Of a stretch of DNA of 64,000 nucleotides, positions 8,554-18,357 are shown piece by piece. Position 1 is the first letter of the stretch. The number at the start of each line of letters is the position of its first letter. The DNA comes from Viridibacillus arvi (GTDB lineage Bacteria > Bacillota > Bacilli > Bacillales_A > Planococcaceae), in contig NZ_LILB01000005.1 in the NCBI RefSeq assembly GCF_001274945.1, positions 1,160,312 to 1,224,311 on the forward strand. The letters are read 5' to 3'. A program made the translations under genes and the position numbers. The notes beneath the pieces were generated by a model that saw only the letters and a list, made by a program, of their open reading frames with translations, made no database searches and was not told the DNA's origin.

Positions 8554-10248
8554 TTAACTGGACATTTCAAACTTCGTTGTTGATTGACGCATAGTCATCG
8601 CTTGATCAGAGACGTCATGAATACGTGCCGACAACAATTCAATAGTTGATAAATTATCGCTTAAAAACAAGGTTGTCTCTTCAATATGCTCAGTATTTTG
8701 AAAAATAGCGTCATTTAACTGGTGAATCAAGGTTTTAGTACTTTCCTTTTCTTTTTCTACAGTTTGTATTTGTCTGGACATCGCTTTAAATTGTCCCAGT
8801 GTATCGCCTATATATTGTATGATAATCGTCATTTGCTGTGCCGCATTTTGAATTGCTGTTGCACTTTCTTCTGATGTTATGAGACCTGCGTTAAAAGTAT
8901 TCGCCATTGTTGCGCCTTGCACAGTTATATCATCGGACAAATTATGAATATTGTGAGCAGCATTCGAAACTTCCTCTGCTAATTTACGAACTTCCTCTGC
9001 TACAACAGCGAACCCCTTCCCTGCTTCACCAGAGCGCGCCGCTTCAATTTCGGCATTCAACGCTAACAAATGCGTTTGTTTGGCAATTTGTTTTACTGAA
9101 AGAGAGACACGGACAATTTCATCAGTACGCTTTTGCAAAAGTATTCTTTCCTGCTCTGCTTCTATTAGAAGTTGCTGTAATCCAGTCATTTTACTTACAG
9201 CTTCAGTCATCGAAACACTACTATCTTCTAAATATTGTTCCGCTTGTAGCCCCTTTACTGACAGTTGCTCTACTTGACCAACCATTTGTTGCAAATTATC
9301 TGAGAAGCGTTCCATAAAAGCGACAATACCATCAGATGAATATTGCTGTGCTTTTGCATTTTGTAAAGACTCCTTAAGTGAGACTGAAACTATTTTGGAT
9401 CCCTCTAAAGATTGTACTGAATAATTTTGTAGTACATGACTGTCATTTGATATTTCATGTGCTGACGATTTTATTATTTGAAGCATCTCTACAAGTTGAT
9501 GTTTCATATGATTCATCGCTGTCGATACTTGTCCTATCTCGTCATTCGTATGTATAGGTAAATCTACAACGTTCAAATTTCCTTTTGAAATACTTTCTGC
9601 TGTTTGTGCAACTAATTCAAGTTGTTGGCGAATTTGGCGATTTGTGATCACCATTAATATGGTCGATATAGCTACCGCCAGTAGGAATGACACACATAAT
9701 ACGATTAATGTTCTTCGCTGGCTTTCATTCATATTTTGCAAAATCTGTTCACGTTCCGTTGACGCTCCTGCCCGAATTGTGTTTAATTTTTTTTCTATAT
9801 TGTCATACGATTGATATACCGAGTTAAGTTGACGTCGTTTTGCGATATTGTCTTTTTTCGCAACTGATACTTTCAAGCGCTTTATGTATAATTCATGAAT
9901 CCTATTTAGTTCCACTTCGATTGCTTCCGAGTCTCGTTGTTGCACTACATTCCCTGATTTCTTCAGTAAACTTTCAAGAGTAGACATCGAAGCCCCATAC
10001 GAAGCATCATGCTTAGCTAGCGGATCCCCTGCATAATGGATAATTGCAATATATAATGTACTGAATTCCTTTGATAACATATCTATGTCATTAATACTTT
10101 TCGATAAACTATCTAATTCTTGAGACCATTTTCTATTCTCGTTTACTTGAAAAGTAAGTGTGATTGTCATAATGGCAAATAACAGCAAAGTAATACTAAG
10201 TGAAAGAAAATACTTCTTTCTTAGGTCCATTTTATTCCATATAAACAT
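8554..10248 (-). CDS. Membrane methyl-accepting chemotaxis protein
   Basis: The 564-residue protein has a first membrane segment (about residues 14-31), a four-helix extracellular sensor (~35-175), a second membrane segment (~178-198), HAMP (~200-255) and a coiled-coil signalling domain. The signalling hairpin tip reads [27 protein letters not shown], the CheA/CheW contact region. No ligand motif stands out in the sensor. The gene stands alone between tagO and brnQ. GGGGGA precedes the first ATG. A second, soluble transducer lies at 34825. Confidence 0.92.
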   Translation of the reverse strand: MFIWNKMDLRKKYFLSLSITLLLFAIMTITLTFQVNENRKWSQELDSLSKSINDIDMLSKEFSTLYIAIIHYAGDPLAKHDASYGASMSTLESLLKKSGNVVQQRDSEAIEVELNRIHELYIKRLKVSVAKKDNIAKRRQLNSVYQSYDNIEKKLNTIRAGASTEREQILQNMNESQRRTLIVLCVSFLLAVAISTILMVITNRQIRQQLELVAQTAESISKGNLNVVDLPIHTNDEIGQVSTAMNHMKHQLVEMLQIIKSSAHEISNDSHVLQNYSVQSLEGSKIVSVSLKESLQNAKAQQYSSDGIVAFMERFSDNLQQMVGQVEQLSVKGLQAEQYLEDSSVSMTEAVSKMTGLQQLLIEAEQERILLQKRTDEIVRVSLSVKQIAKQTHLLALNAEIEAARSGEAGKGFAVVAEEVRKLAEEVSNAAHNIHNLSDDITVQGATMANTFNAGLITSEESATAIQNAAQQMTIIIQYIGDTLGQFKAMSRQIQTVEKEKESTKTLIHQLNDAIFQNTEHIEETTLFLSDNLSTIELLSARIHDVSDQAMTMRQSTTKFEMSS

Positions 10249-10355
10249 ATATATTCCCCCTTAAGGACAATCTAGCATAGAAAATAGACTAAAAGTTTCA
10301 TTATACAAAAACTTAACAGTTCCTTTACACTATCTCCATAAACGTTTTCCGTTAA

Positions 10356-10370
10356 ATGAAAGCGCTTTAT
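10356..10370. promoter_or_regulatory. Possible CcpA (cre) site upstream of brnQ
   Basis: ATGAAAGCGCTTTAT matches the cre consensus WTGNAANCGNWNNCW at all but one position. It lies about 215 bases before the brnQ start. The target could be brnQ or the divergent chemoreceptor. Confidence 0.4.
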
Positions 10371-10484
10371 TACTATAAAGAGCTCGATTAAGAAAAAACC
10401 TACTAGCTTGTCTTTTTTTAAGGTTCCATTCTTAACATATTCATGTTAAAGTTGTTTAGTAACTTTTATAACTTTTGTAATTAG

Positions 10485-10499
10485 AATTTTCAGATTACA
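10485..10499. promoter_or_regulatory. Possible CodY box upstream of brnQ
   Basis: AATTTTCAGATTACA matches the CodY consensus AATTTTCWGAAAATT at 11 of 15 positions, all ten leading bases included. CodY control of branched-chain amino acid uptake is established in Bacillales; binding here is inferred. Confidence 0.45.
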
Positions 10500-10583
10500 A
10501 AGATTATTTATCAGACGGAAAATCAGTGTTGTGTTTTCATAGATGAAATCATTACGCAAGAAATTTTTAAAGGAGCCTTATTT

Positions 10584-11903
10584 ATGAAGAACAAATCTTT
10601 ATCACTTGGGGAGCAAGTTGCAGTAGGTTTAATGCTATTTGCATTATTCTTAGGTGCAGGAAATATTATCTTCCCTCCGCAATTAGGACAACAAGCTGGT
10701 GAATCATTTAGTTTAGCAATGCTTGGTTTTTTAATCACCGGTGTTGGTTTACCACTGATTGGTGTTATCACTGTTGCTAAAGCTGGCGGACAATTACAAG
10801 ATATGGCCGGTAAAGTTCACCCTATATTTGGAATCGTATTTACTTCAATCGTCTATTTAGCAATTGGACCATTCTTCGCAATTCCACGTACTGGTACAGT
10901 ATCTTATGAAATTGGTGTCTCACCATTTTTATCAGATGCGATGCGTGAATCTTCTATTCCGTTATTGATTTCTACAATCGTTTTCTTCGGAATAACAACA
11001 TTCTTTGCACTAAATCCAACTAAATTAGTTGACCGTGTTGGTAAAATCCTTACTCCAATACTTCTATTAGTAATTGCTCTTTTAGCAGCAAAAAGTATTA
11101 TTACACCTATGGACGGTCCCGGTGAAGCAGTTGGTAAATATACTACGCAGCCATTTACAGAAGGTTTCCTACAAGGATACTTAACAATGGACTTCTTAGC
11201 AGCTTTAATATTCGGAATTGTAATTATACAAGCCTTACATTCCAAAGGTGTAACAGATAATAAAAAGATTGTTAAAACAACTATTTTCGCTGCATGTATT
11301 GCCGCAGCTGGTTTAGCTTTAGTTTATATTTCTTTAGGTTATATTGGAGCATCAAGCTTCCAAACAATTGGCGCTCAAGGTAGTGGTGCTGAAATTATTG
11401 CAAAATCTGCAAACGTTCTTTACGGTGATTTTGGTAATATTCTATTGTCAGCAGTTATCTTACTTGCTTGTTTAACTACTTCAATTGGTTTATTAACAGC
11501 ATCATCTCAATTCTTTACAAAACTTTTCCCTAAAGTTTCGTATCCAGTTTTTGTTTTCATTTTCGCGATTTTCAGTACGGCTATTTCGAACTTTGGTTTA
11601 GAGCAACTAATTTCGATCTCTTTACCAGTACTATTGGCTATCTATCCAATTGCCATCGTGTTAATGAGCTTAGCTTTAATCGATAAATTCTTTAATGGTG
11701 CATCAATTGTTTACACTGTTGCATTAATCGCTACCGCACTAGTTAGTGTATATGACGGTTTACATGCAGCAAAATTAGATATCCCAGCATATGCAGACCT
11801 ATTAAGTCACTTACCTCTTTATGCAGAAGGTATTGGTTGGTTAGTACCTGCAATAGTTGGAACAATCATTGGTTGGATTATTTCATTATTTATAAGAAAA
11901 TAA
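10584..11903 (+). CDS. brnQ: BrnQ branched-chain amino acid:cation symporter (copy 1)
   Basis: The 439-residue protein has about twelve hydrophobic segments and the LIVCS family N-terminus (LMLFALFLGAGNIIFPPQLGQQAG, HPIFGIVFTSIVYLAIGPFFAIPRTG). It imports Leu, Ile and Val with a cation across the membrane. AAAGGAG precedes the ATG and a strong terminator follows, so it is monocistronic. A second BrnQ at 57160 is clearly homologous but is preceded by a T-box, which this copy lacks. Upstream lie cre-like and CodY-like sites, so the two copies probably answer to different signals. Confidence 0.94.
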   Translation: MKNKSLSLGEQVAVGLMLFALFLGAGNIIFPPQLGQQAGESFSLAMLGFLITGVGLPLIGVITVAKAGGQLQDMAGKVHPIFGIVFTSIVYLAIGPFFAIPRTGTVSYEIGVSPFLSDAMRESSIPLLISTIVFFGITTFFALNPTKLVDRVGKILTPILLLVIALLAAKSIITPMDGPGEAVGKYTTQPFTEGFLQGYLTMDFLAALIFGIVIIQALHSKGVTDNKKIVKTTIFAACIAAAGLALVYISLGYIGASSFQTIGAQGSGAEIIAKSANVLYGDFGNILLSAVILLACLTTSIGLLTASSQFFTKLFPKVSYPVFVFIFAIFSTAISNFGLEQLISISLPVLLAIYPIAIVLMSLALIDKFFNGASIVYTVALIATALVSVYDGLHAAKLDIPAYADLLSHLPLYAEGIGWLVPAIVGTIIGWIISLFIRK

Positions 11904-11920
11904 GCTATTTTATATCAACT

Positions 11921-11950
11921 TACCCAGAGCTTCGTGCTCTGGGTATTTTT
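11921..11950 (+). terminator. Terminator after brnQ
   Basis: ACCCAGAGC and GCTCTGGGT form a stem around a TTCGT loop, followed by ATTTTTG. Confidence 0.9.
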
Positions 11951-12109
11951 GTGTTTATGCGACTTAAATACTCTGGTTATTCTAAAAATATAGTATTTTC
12001 TATATTTTTTATCTATTATTCAACCCTTGAATCTATCTCAAATTGTGATATGTTATATAAGTTATTGATATAGATTAAGATTTTTATATAAAAAAGGGGT
12101 GTGACGCAT

Positions 12110-13684
12110 ATGGGGTGGTTTGAAGGTATTTCTTCTATATTACTCATATTGCTAGTCGTATTAGTTGTTATTCCATTAATTTCAGTAGTATTTTTATATT
12201 TCCTTGACCGTCATCAAAAGCAACACGCTATTCTAAGAAACTTTCCTATTTTAGGAAGAATGAGATATATCCTTGAAAAGGTTGGTCCTGAGTTCCGTCA
12301 ATACTTATTTGACGATGATCACGACGGGAAACCGTTTAATCGCGAAGATTTTTTACATATTGTATTACCTGGGAAATACTTAGGAAACGTGATTGGATTC
12401 GGCTCAAAACGTGATTTTAATGAAGCAGGGTTTTATATTCGTAATGCAATGTTTACGAAACAAGTGGATGAATTACATGTGGATTCAGAAGAACGTATTC
12501 ATACAAAGAAATATGTAATGGATGCGGACAATTTATTTTCACGTAAAGAACATACTGAAGAAGTTGATATCAATCCATGGTTATTGTCAGAAGATGATGC
12601 TGTTGTAATCGGTGCTAATTGCCGTGAGCCTTTTCACGTTCGTAGTTTAGTTGGTCAATCTGCTATGAGTTATGGTGCACTTGGCAAAAATGCCATCACT
12701 GCGTTATCAAAAGGAATTGGTATGGCAAAAGGGTCTTGGATGAATACTGGTGAAGGTGGTATTTCAGAGCACCATTTAGCAGGTAAAACGGATTTAATTG
12801 CTCAAATTGGCTCAGGTCTCTTTGGTTATCGTACAAAAGATGGCGAATTCAGTTGGGATAAGCTCGCTGAAAAAGCAGCTATGCCTCATGTAAAAGCATT
12901 TGAACTAAAATTGGCGCAAGGTGCTAAAACACGTGGTGGTCACGTTGAAGCGGAAAAAGTAACAGAAGAAATTGCTAATATCCGTAATATTGAACCATTT
13001 GTCACGATTAATAGCCCAAACCGCTTCCGTCAATTTGATGACTTCCCTACTCTATTTGACTTCATCGAAAAGATTAGAGAACATGGTGGACTGCCAGTAG
13101 GTATTAAAATTGTAGTGGGTAGCCCGCAAGATGCGGATGAATTAGCTGCTTATATAAAGGAATCTGGAAAAGGTCCTGATTTCATTTCAATTGATGGTGC
13201 TGAAGGTGGTACTGGTGCTACATTCCAAGATTTAGCTGATGGTGTAGGCCTACCTATCCATTCTGGCCTAGTGTTATTACAAGATGCATTGGTTCGCCAC
13301 GGTGTACGTGATCGTGTGAAGATCATCGCATCCGGAAAAATAATTACACCTGACCGTGCAGCTGTCATGCTTGCTTTAGGTGCAGATTTAATCAATATAG
13401 CACGAGGCTTTATGATATCAGTTGGCTGTATTATGGCACAGCGATGTCATTCAAATGATTGTCCAGCAGGTGTGGCAACAACGAATCCTAAGTTACAAAA
13501 TGGATTAATCGTTGATGAAAAAAAATACCGTGTAACAAACTATATTGTTTCAATGCGTGAAGGTCTTTTCCGTGTAGCAGCTGCTGCAGGACTTGATTCT
13601 CCAACAAAATTAAATAGTGAACATATTGTTTATAAAGATGCATATGGTCGCGTATTCTCCGTTGAGGATATAGAGAAAAAATAA
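12110..13684 (+). CDS. Membrane-anchored glutamate-synthase-like FMN enzyme (YerD type)
   Basis: I start at ATG 12110, ten bases after GGGG; the GTG at 12101 touches the ribosome site. The ~524-residue product has one N-terminal membrane segment (about residues 5-28), then a GltB-like TIM barrel. Signatures are QSAMSYGALGKNA, MNTGEGGISEHHL, KIVVGSPQDADELAAY, DGAEGGTGATF, the FMN-phosphate loop IASGKIITPDRAAVMLALGAD, and the [3Fe-4S] cysteines in CIMAQRCHSNDC. Full glutamate synthase also needs a glutaminase domain and GltD; neither is here, so the substrate is uncertain. Confidence 0.88.
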   Translation: MGWFEGISSILLILLVVLVVIPLISVVFLYFLDRHQKQHAILRNFPILGRMRYILEKVGPEFRQYLFDDDHDGKPFNREDFLHIVLPGKYLGNVIGFGSKRDFNEAGFYIRNAMFTKQVDELHVDSEERIHTKKYVMDADNLFSRKEHTEEVDINPWLLSEDDAVVIGANCREPFHVRSLVGQSAMSYGALGKNAITALSKGIGMAKGSWMNTGEGGISEHHLAGKTDLIAQIGSGLFGYRTKDGEFSWDKLAEKAAMPHVKAFELKLAQGAKTRGGHVEAEKVTEEIANIRNIEPFVTINSPNRFRQFDDFPTLFDFIEKIREHGGLPVGIKIVVGSPQDADELAAYIKESGKGPDFISIDGAEGGTGATFQDLADGVGLPIHSGLVLLQDALVRHGVRDRVKIIASGKIITPDRAAVMLALGADLINIARGFMISVGCIMAQRCHSNDCPAGVATTNPKLQNGLIVDEKKYRVTNYIVSMREGLFRVAAAAGLDSPTKLNSEHIVYKDAYGRVFSVEDIEKK

Positions 13685-13698
13685 AATGGCTTTGAGAG

Positions 13699-13731
13699 AA
13701 AGCATTTCGCATTTGCGGAATGCTTTTTTTA
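13699..13731 (+). terminator. Terminator after the GltB-like gene
   Basis: Arms AAGCATTTCGC and GCGGAATGCTT, then a run of T. Confidence 0.88.
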
Positions 13732-13732
13732 T

Positions 13733-13757
13733 ACAAAAAAACCGCTTAAAAAGCGGT
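13733..13757 (-). terminator. Terminator after the malic enzyme gene
   Basis: On the minus strand ACCGCTT TTT AAGCGGT is followed by a T run. Confidence 0.85.
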
Positions 13758-13766
13758 CTATTGTTA

Positions 13767-15095
13767 TTAATCTATATTTGCCATCTCTATTAAAGCTACT
13801 CTTTCAACAGCTTCTGCTACCGATTTGTGGACGTTTGGGTCTAGCGGGTGTGGTACAAGGTCACCGTTTCGCGTTGCGTCTACAATGGCATTAGCGGCAG
13901 CTAATAACATTGGGTACGTAATACTTTTAACATTAGCATTTAATGCCCCTCTGAAAATCCCAGGGAAGCCTAATACATTATTAACAAGGCGTCCATCAGC
14001 AGCGTATGAAGCTCCAGCAGCAATTGCATCTTCAGGAGTGATTTCTGGATATGGATTTGAAAGAGCTAAAATGATTTGTCCTTCACGTACCATTGTCGGT
14101 TGAATCAGACCTGATACCCCTGTCGTTGCAATGACGATATCACATTTTGCCATCGTTTCTTCAACTGAATCCACTACCGTTCCGCCAAAACTACGCAAGC
14201 GTAATAATGCACTCTCTTGTCGATCAGTGCCACATACTTCCTTCACACCATAAGCCATTAGCATACGACAAATTGCCAATCCTGCTGCACCGAGACCAAT
14301 TTGACCAACAACAGCATCTTTCAATTCAACTCCTGCATAACGACAAGCCGATATTACTGCAGCTAAAGTAACAACAGCTGTTCCATGCTGATCATCATGC
14401 ATAACAGGGATTGATAGATCAGCTTTTAAACGCTCTTCAATTTCGAAACAATGTGGTGAACCAATATCCTCTAATAAAATACCCCCAAAACCTTTTGCTA
14501 TATGTTTGACGGTTTCAACTACTTCATCAGGATTGCTTGTATCGAGTAAGATTGGAATACCACTAATACCGGCAAATTGATCAAATAATACTGCCTTCCC
14601 TTCCATTACTGGCATACCTGCAACTGGTCCAATATTCCCCAAACCTAAAATGGCTGTACCATCGGTAACGATGGCAACAGTATTACCAATGCTCGTGTAA
14701 TAATGTGCTTTTTCAGGTTCTCTTTGAATTTCTTGGCAAACGTTCGCCACACCCGGTGTATAAATTCGACGTAAATCACTTAATGAGCGCACGTCTACGC
14801 GACTCGTCATATGTATTTTTCCGCCCTCATGTGCTTTCATAACGTCATCCGAAACTGAACGGACGTGAATATTATCATCTATATTATTAATCGCTTCTAC
14901 AATCTGATTAAGCTGAGCTATATCTGCACAAGTACATGAAATATCACGAATTGTAGATAATGTTCCGATTTTCATTGTTTTGATATCACCAATATCACCG
15001 CCAATTGAGCCAATTGCTGTAGCAACCTTTGCCAAATTACCAGGTACAGATGGTGTTTCTACTATTAAATTACGAATAATGCTTTGAACGTTCAA
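13767..15095 (-). CDS. NAD(P)-dependent malic enzyme with N-terminal ACT domain
   Basis: TTG 15093-15095 is the likely start, with GGGAGG seven bases upstream, giving 442 residues. Residues ~1-80 form an ACT regulatory domain ([20 protein letters not shown]). The malic-enzyme domains follow: [12 protein letters not shown], the metal/active-site stretch [12 protein letters not shown] and [14 protein letters not shown], and the Rossmann loop [16 protein letters not shown]. It oxidatively decarboxylates malate to pyruvate. The ACT domain suggests control by a small ligand. A cre-like site overlaps the leader. Coenzyme preference cannot be read from the sequence. Confidence 0.92.
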   Translation of the reverse strand: MNVQSIIRNLIVETPSVPGNLAKVATAIGSIGGDIGDIKTMKIGTLSTIRDISCTCADIAQLNQIVEAINNIDDNIHVRSVSDDVMKAHEGGKIHMTSRVDVRSLSDLRRIYTPGVANVCQEIQREPEKAHYYTSIGNTVAIVTDGTAILGLGNIGPVAGMPVMEGKAVLFDQFAGISGIPILLDTSNPDEVVETVKHIAKGFGGILLEDIGSPHCFEIEERLKADLSIPVMHDDQHGTAVVTLAAVISACRYAGVELKDAVVGQIGLGAAGLAICRMLMAYGVKEVCGTDRQESALLRLRSFGGTVVDSVEETMAKCDIVIATTGVSGLIQPTMVREGQIILALSNPYPEITPEDAIAAGASYAADGRLVNNVLGFPGIFRGALNANVKSITYPMLLAAANAIVDATRNGDLVPHPLDPNVHKSVAEAVERVALIEMANID

Positions 15096-15112
15096 TTTCT
15101 TTCCTCCCAAAT

Positions 15113-15127
15113 TTGAAAACGCTTTTA
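15113..15127. promoter_or_regulatory. Possible CcpA (cre) site in the malic enzyme leader
   Basis: TTGAAAACGCTTTTA matches the cre consensus at all but one position and ends 17 bases upstream of the start codon, a position suited to repression. Confidence 0.4.
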
Positions 15128-15320
15128 TGTTTATGGAGTTTATGATACTACTCTATATGCTACACGTAAATACGTTTACCTATAAAAAATCATAAAAAAA
15201 CTAACTTATTCGCAAATTGAGGTTGTTTTTACTATTTTTTTCTACTTTCAAGTCTTTTACAAATGCATTATATCTTTAAGTTACATTACAGTTACTTTCA
15301 TTTTTTACTCCTCAATGCAG

Positions 15321-15351
15321 AAAAACGCATGAATTTAAATTCATGCGTTTT
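15321..15351. terminator. Perfect palindrome in the gap between malic enzyme and sigma factor genes
   Basis: AAAACGCATGAATTT pairs with AAATTCATGCGTTTT without a loop. Either strand has T after the stem. The sigma-factor gene ends 270 bases away, so its target is unclear. The rest of 15128-15623 shows no gene. Confidence 0.5.
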
Positions 15352-15623
15352 CGCGAAGATATCAAAAGTTTATAGTCTCTTCATATCCAAACAATGCAAA
15401 TCACTGAAATTTAGTCCATTCGACAACCAACTCCCACTTCTATCTATAATCTCTTCTACAATCGTCCTTTTACTCTCTATTATCTATGACATTTTCTGCA
15501 GCAACTCTTGAAGTTCTTCCAAGAAAGCTACTGATTTCGACATTTACTACGGTAAACTGATAGATTCCTTAATAATTTCACCCCACTTTATATAAACTTT
15601 CTACCTTCCATTTCTATGAACGA

Positions 15624-16121
15624 TCAACCTTTTTTACGACTCTTCATTTTTTCTTCACGTATTTGCTTCATAATCCGATCTCTCCTTTTTTTTATACCGC
15701 CTATTGTTAGTCCTTCCATAACCGCTAATTCGTCATAGCTGTATCCTTTTATATACAATAGGATGAGTAACTGTAAATCCTTAGTAGGTAGTGATTCTAA
15801 TATAGTATCTAGTATGTGGGTGTCTGACTTCTCTACATGATTGTTTTTTATTAGTACTTCTAACGTATCTGATTCGGCAGGTATATTTCGATCTTCATTG
15901 CGCGATTCTTTCTTCAATTCATCTAAAACTGCACCTTGAATACATCGGTAGGCATACGGAGCAAAGTCACCTCGACTGTCTTCATATTTTGTCCACGCTT
16001 TCCACAGTCCGATACGTGCTGCTTGTCTATATAGCTCGTGATCTCGATAAATACGACAGCGGTTCATAATACTTGTAATCATTGGTTCAAATTGTGCTAA
16101 AACAATTTCAAATTGGTCCAT
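15624..16121 (-). CDS. Small sigma-70-family factor divergent from comK
   Basis: The 165-residue protein shows a region 2-like core (YRQAARIGLWKAWTKYEDSRGDFAPYAYRCIQGAVLDELKK), a short acidic linker, and a region 4 helix-turn-helix (LPTKDLQLLILLYIKGYSYDELAVMEGLTIGGIKKRRDRIM). Size and layout are those of ECF-like or competence-type (SigH/ComX-like) sigma factors. No anti-sigma factor gene is adjacent. It reads away from comK with about 230 bases between the two starts. A role in competence is inferred from that position only. AGAAAGG precedes the ATG. Confidence 0.78.
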   Translation of the reverse strand: MDQFEIVLAQFEPMITSIMNRCRIYRDHELYRQAARIGLWKAWTKYEDSRGDFAPYAYRCIQGAVLDELKKESRNEDRNIPAESDTLEVLIKNNHVEKSDTHILDTILESLPTKDLQLLILLYIKGYSYDELAVMEGLTIGGIKKRRDRIMKQIREEKMKSRKKG

Positions 16122-16348
16122 TAGATGGCCTTTCTAGTTGTGCACAACGCTTTGTATTCCCGGGTACTACTTATCGTATATGGAATTATCGTTCAGGACG
16201 AATGACTATAGTTAAAGTTTACTACACCAAATTTAACGTATACCTTACTATAAATTCATTAATAATTTATAATATTTGGAAATTATACAATATTATGTTG
16301 ATTTCAGTTGGTTATTTTCGTATGATGGATGAAAATGTGAGGTGTTTG

Positions 16349-16825
16349 ATGATGTTTGATAAGGATTTAGATTTAATCACTACCAATTCATTCGTTTTAT
16401 CCCCCTTATTTGAAGGAGAAATGAAGTCGAAGGTAATGACTAGAGATGGATATTTATACTCGACTTTAACGCCTATTCAACTACTCGAAAAAATCTGTAT
16501 TCGCCATGGTTCTACTTTTCAAGGTCGGATAGATGCTGTGAAGGAGCTTCTCGGTTATTCAAAAAAGCTCCCACTTTATATCGGCGAAGGTATTTACGCA
16601 TACCCGACACGATCACCTTATCACCCTGAGTGTGTATGGGTGTTTTATCATAGTTATCGTTATGAGGCATATAGTAAAGGACAAACAATTCTTTATTTTG
16701 ATCACGGTGAAATAGTCATACTGGACATTTCACTACATACTGTTAAAGAACAACAGCAACGATTAGCCTCAATTATTTTATCTTTACGTTTTAATAAGCA
16801 GCAAACATTAATTCGTCGAAAGTGA
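16349..16825 (+). CDS. comK: ComK competence transcription factor
   Basis: From ATG 16349 (GAGG about six bases upstream; the next ATG is equally possible) the product is 158 residues. It matches the ComK core: a DGYLYSTLTPIQLLEKICIRHGSTFQGRIDAVKELLGYSKKLPLYI stretch, then YAYPTRSPYHPECVWVFYHSY, then a C-terminal ISLHTVKEQQQRLASIILSLR helix. It lacks the long C-terminal tail of B. subtilis ComK (192 residues), as other short ComK proteins do. ComK binds AT boxes and activates DNA-uptake genes such as the comF operon, whose first gene begins this window. Confidence 0.9.
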   Translation: MMFDKDLDLITTNSFVLSPLFEGEMKSKVMTRDGYLYSTLTPIQLLEKICIRHGSTFQGRIDAVKELLGYSKKLPLYIGEGIYAYPTRSPYHPECVWVFYHSYRYEAYSKGQTILYFDHGEIVILDISLHTVKEQQQRLASIILSLRFNKQQTLIRRK

Positions 16826-16827
16826 TA

Positions 16828-16867
16828 TCAAAAAAGCTCCTTTTCATGAGAAATGCGAGCTTTTTTA
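16828..16867 (+). terminator. Terminator after comK
   Basis: AAAAAAGCTC and GAGCTTTTTT enclose a 17-base loop. The gap 16868-17174 behind it holds a possible minus-strand frame (see findings) and the promoter of the next gene. Confidence 0.75.
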
Positions 16868-17174
16868 TTATTTAAATATATTGTTAAAAGCTCTTTCCAT
16901 GTTGTTTTGATACAACTTTAACGACGACATTTAACAAAGAAAAAATAAAAATTTTATTGAAATCACTTTAAACTGCCATGTACCCATACTACCTTTTACG
17001 ACATAATCTCCAACAAGTCGATCATAAAAATAACTTTTGTCGATTACTTTTATACTTTGTGATATTTTGTATAATTTCGTAGTTTCTAAAAAACGAGATA
17101 ATTGATGAAATTGTCGAATCAGTTCGCGATTATACATAGAATAGTCGAATCCCACTTTTGGAGGTGTCATACCA

Positions 17175-18101
17175 ATGGATGTACCGGTCGAAAAGAAGAA
17201 GAAGAAAAGAAAATGGCCGTGTATTATTGGCCTAATTATATTAGGAATTGGGATGTATGTTTGGAACGTATATGCTAATTTATCTTCAAATATAAAGAGT
17301 GTGCACGTAGAAATTAATCGAGATAAATCCGAATTGAGGGTAGAAAAAGTCAATTTAGAGAAAAAAGAGCCGTTCTCCATTTTACTATTAGGGGTAGATC
17401 AACGGGAAAATGATAAAGGACGATCTGATACGATTATTGTACTAACGATTAATGCTAATGAAAGAAGTACGAAAATGCTCAGTATTCCAAGAGATACCTA
17501 TACTAAAATTGTTGGGTATGGAACGAGTGATAAATTGAATCATGCTTATGCTTTTGGAGGCACTGAAATGGCAATGGCTTCAGTTGAAAATTTACTTGAT
17601 ATTCCAATTGATTATGTAACGGAAGTGAACATGGAAGGTTTCAAAGATATAGTAGATGCTGTTGGAGGCATTACAGTGATTAATATGCTCGCATTTAAGG
17701 AAGACGGTTATAGTTTCCCAAAAGGGAAAATAAAATTAGACGGTGAACATGCACTCGCATTTGTACGAATGAGGAAGGAAGATCCAAACGGGGACTTTGG
17801 TCGACAAGAACGACAAAAACAACTTATTCAAGGAATTTTAAAAGAAGGAGCTTCTGTTAGTAGTCTATGGAAGTATAAAGATATTTTTAATGCACTTGGT
17901 GACAATATTTCAACTAATTTAACATTTGGACAAATGATGGAGCTACAAAAAAAGCACAAAGAAGCTCTTAATTCGATTGAACAACTCTATTTTAATAAGG
18001 GGCAAGGTCAGACGAAGAATGGTATTTGGTATTACATGATGAATAAGAAAGAACTTAAGGATGTATCTACTGAATTAAAAGATCATTTAGGATTGAAATA
18101 G
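17175..18101 (+). CDS. Second LCP family protein
   Basis: The 308-residue protein has a very basic cytoplasmic start (KKKKKRK), one membrane segment (about residues 14-34) and the LCP catalytic domain: LLLGVDQRENDKGRSDTI, MLSIPRDTYTKI, LNHAYAFGG, DAVGGITVIN, HALAFVRMRKEDPNGDFGRQERQKQ. The arginines that bind the pyrophosphate lipid are kept. It should join a glycopolymer to peptidoglycan, like the gene at 5878, from which it is clearly diverged. A strong terminator follows, so it is a single-gene unit. GGAGG lies upstream of the ATG. Confidence 0.9.
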   Translation: MDVPVEKKKKKRKWPCIIGLIILGIGMYVWNVYANLSSNIKSVHVEINRDKSELRVEKVNLEKKEPFSILLLGVDQRENDKGRSDTIIVLTINANERSTKMLSIPRDTYTKIVGYGTSDKLNHAYAFGGTEMAMASVENLLDIPIDYVTEVNMEGFKDIVDAVGGITVINMLAFKEDGYSFPKGKIKLDGEHALAFVRMRKEDPNGDFGRQERQKQLIQGILKEGASVSSLWKYKDIFNALGDNISTNLTFGQMMELQKKHKEALNSIEQLYFNKGQGQTKNGIWYYMMNKKELKDVSTELKDHLGLK

Positions 18102-18157
18102 TTAAATAGTTTATTTTTATTACTATTGATATAATTTTATTATTTTAAATTAGTCAT

Positions 18158-18195
18158 AAAAACCCTTGTTATTTTTATAACAAGGGTTTTTATGG
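18158..18195 (+). terminator. Terminator after the second LCP gene
   Basis: AAAACCCTTGTTAT and ATAACAAGGGTTTT flank a TTT loop, then more T. It is symmetric and may act both ways. Confidence 0.88.
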
Positions 18196-18357
18196 TTTAA
18201 AATGACCATTACTTTCGAATCTTGCGCATTTTAAAAAATTAATCACTATCTTATTACCCCTTTTTACTAATTTCATTGTTTTCTCTGTTTTTTTTCAATA
18301 GAATGAGGGTACAAAGAACAGGGATGACAATTTGAAATATAAAGAGGAGTGATTTTT

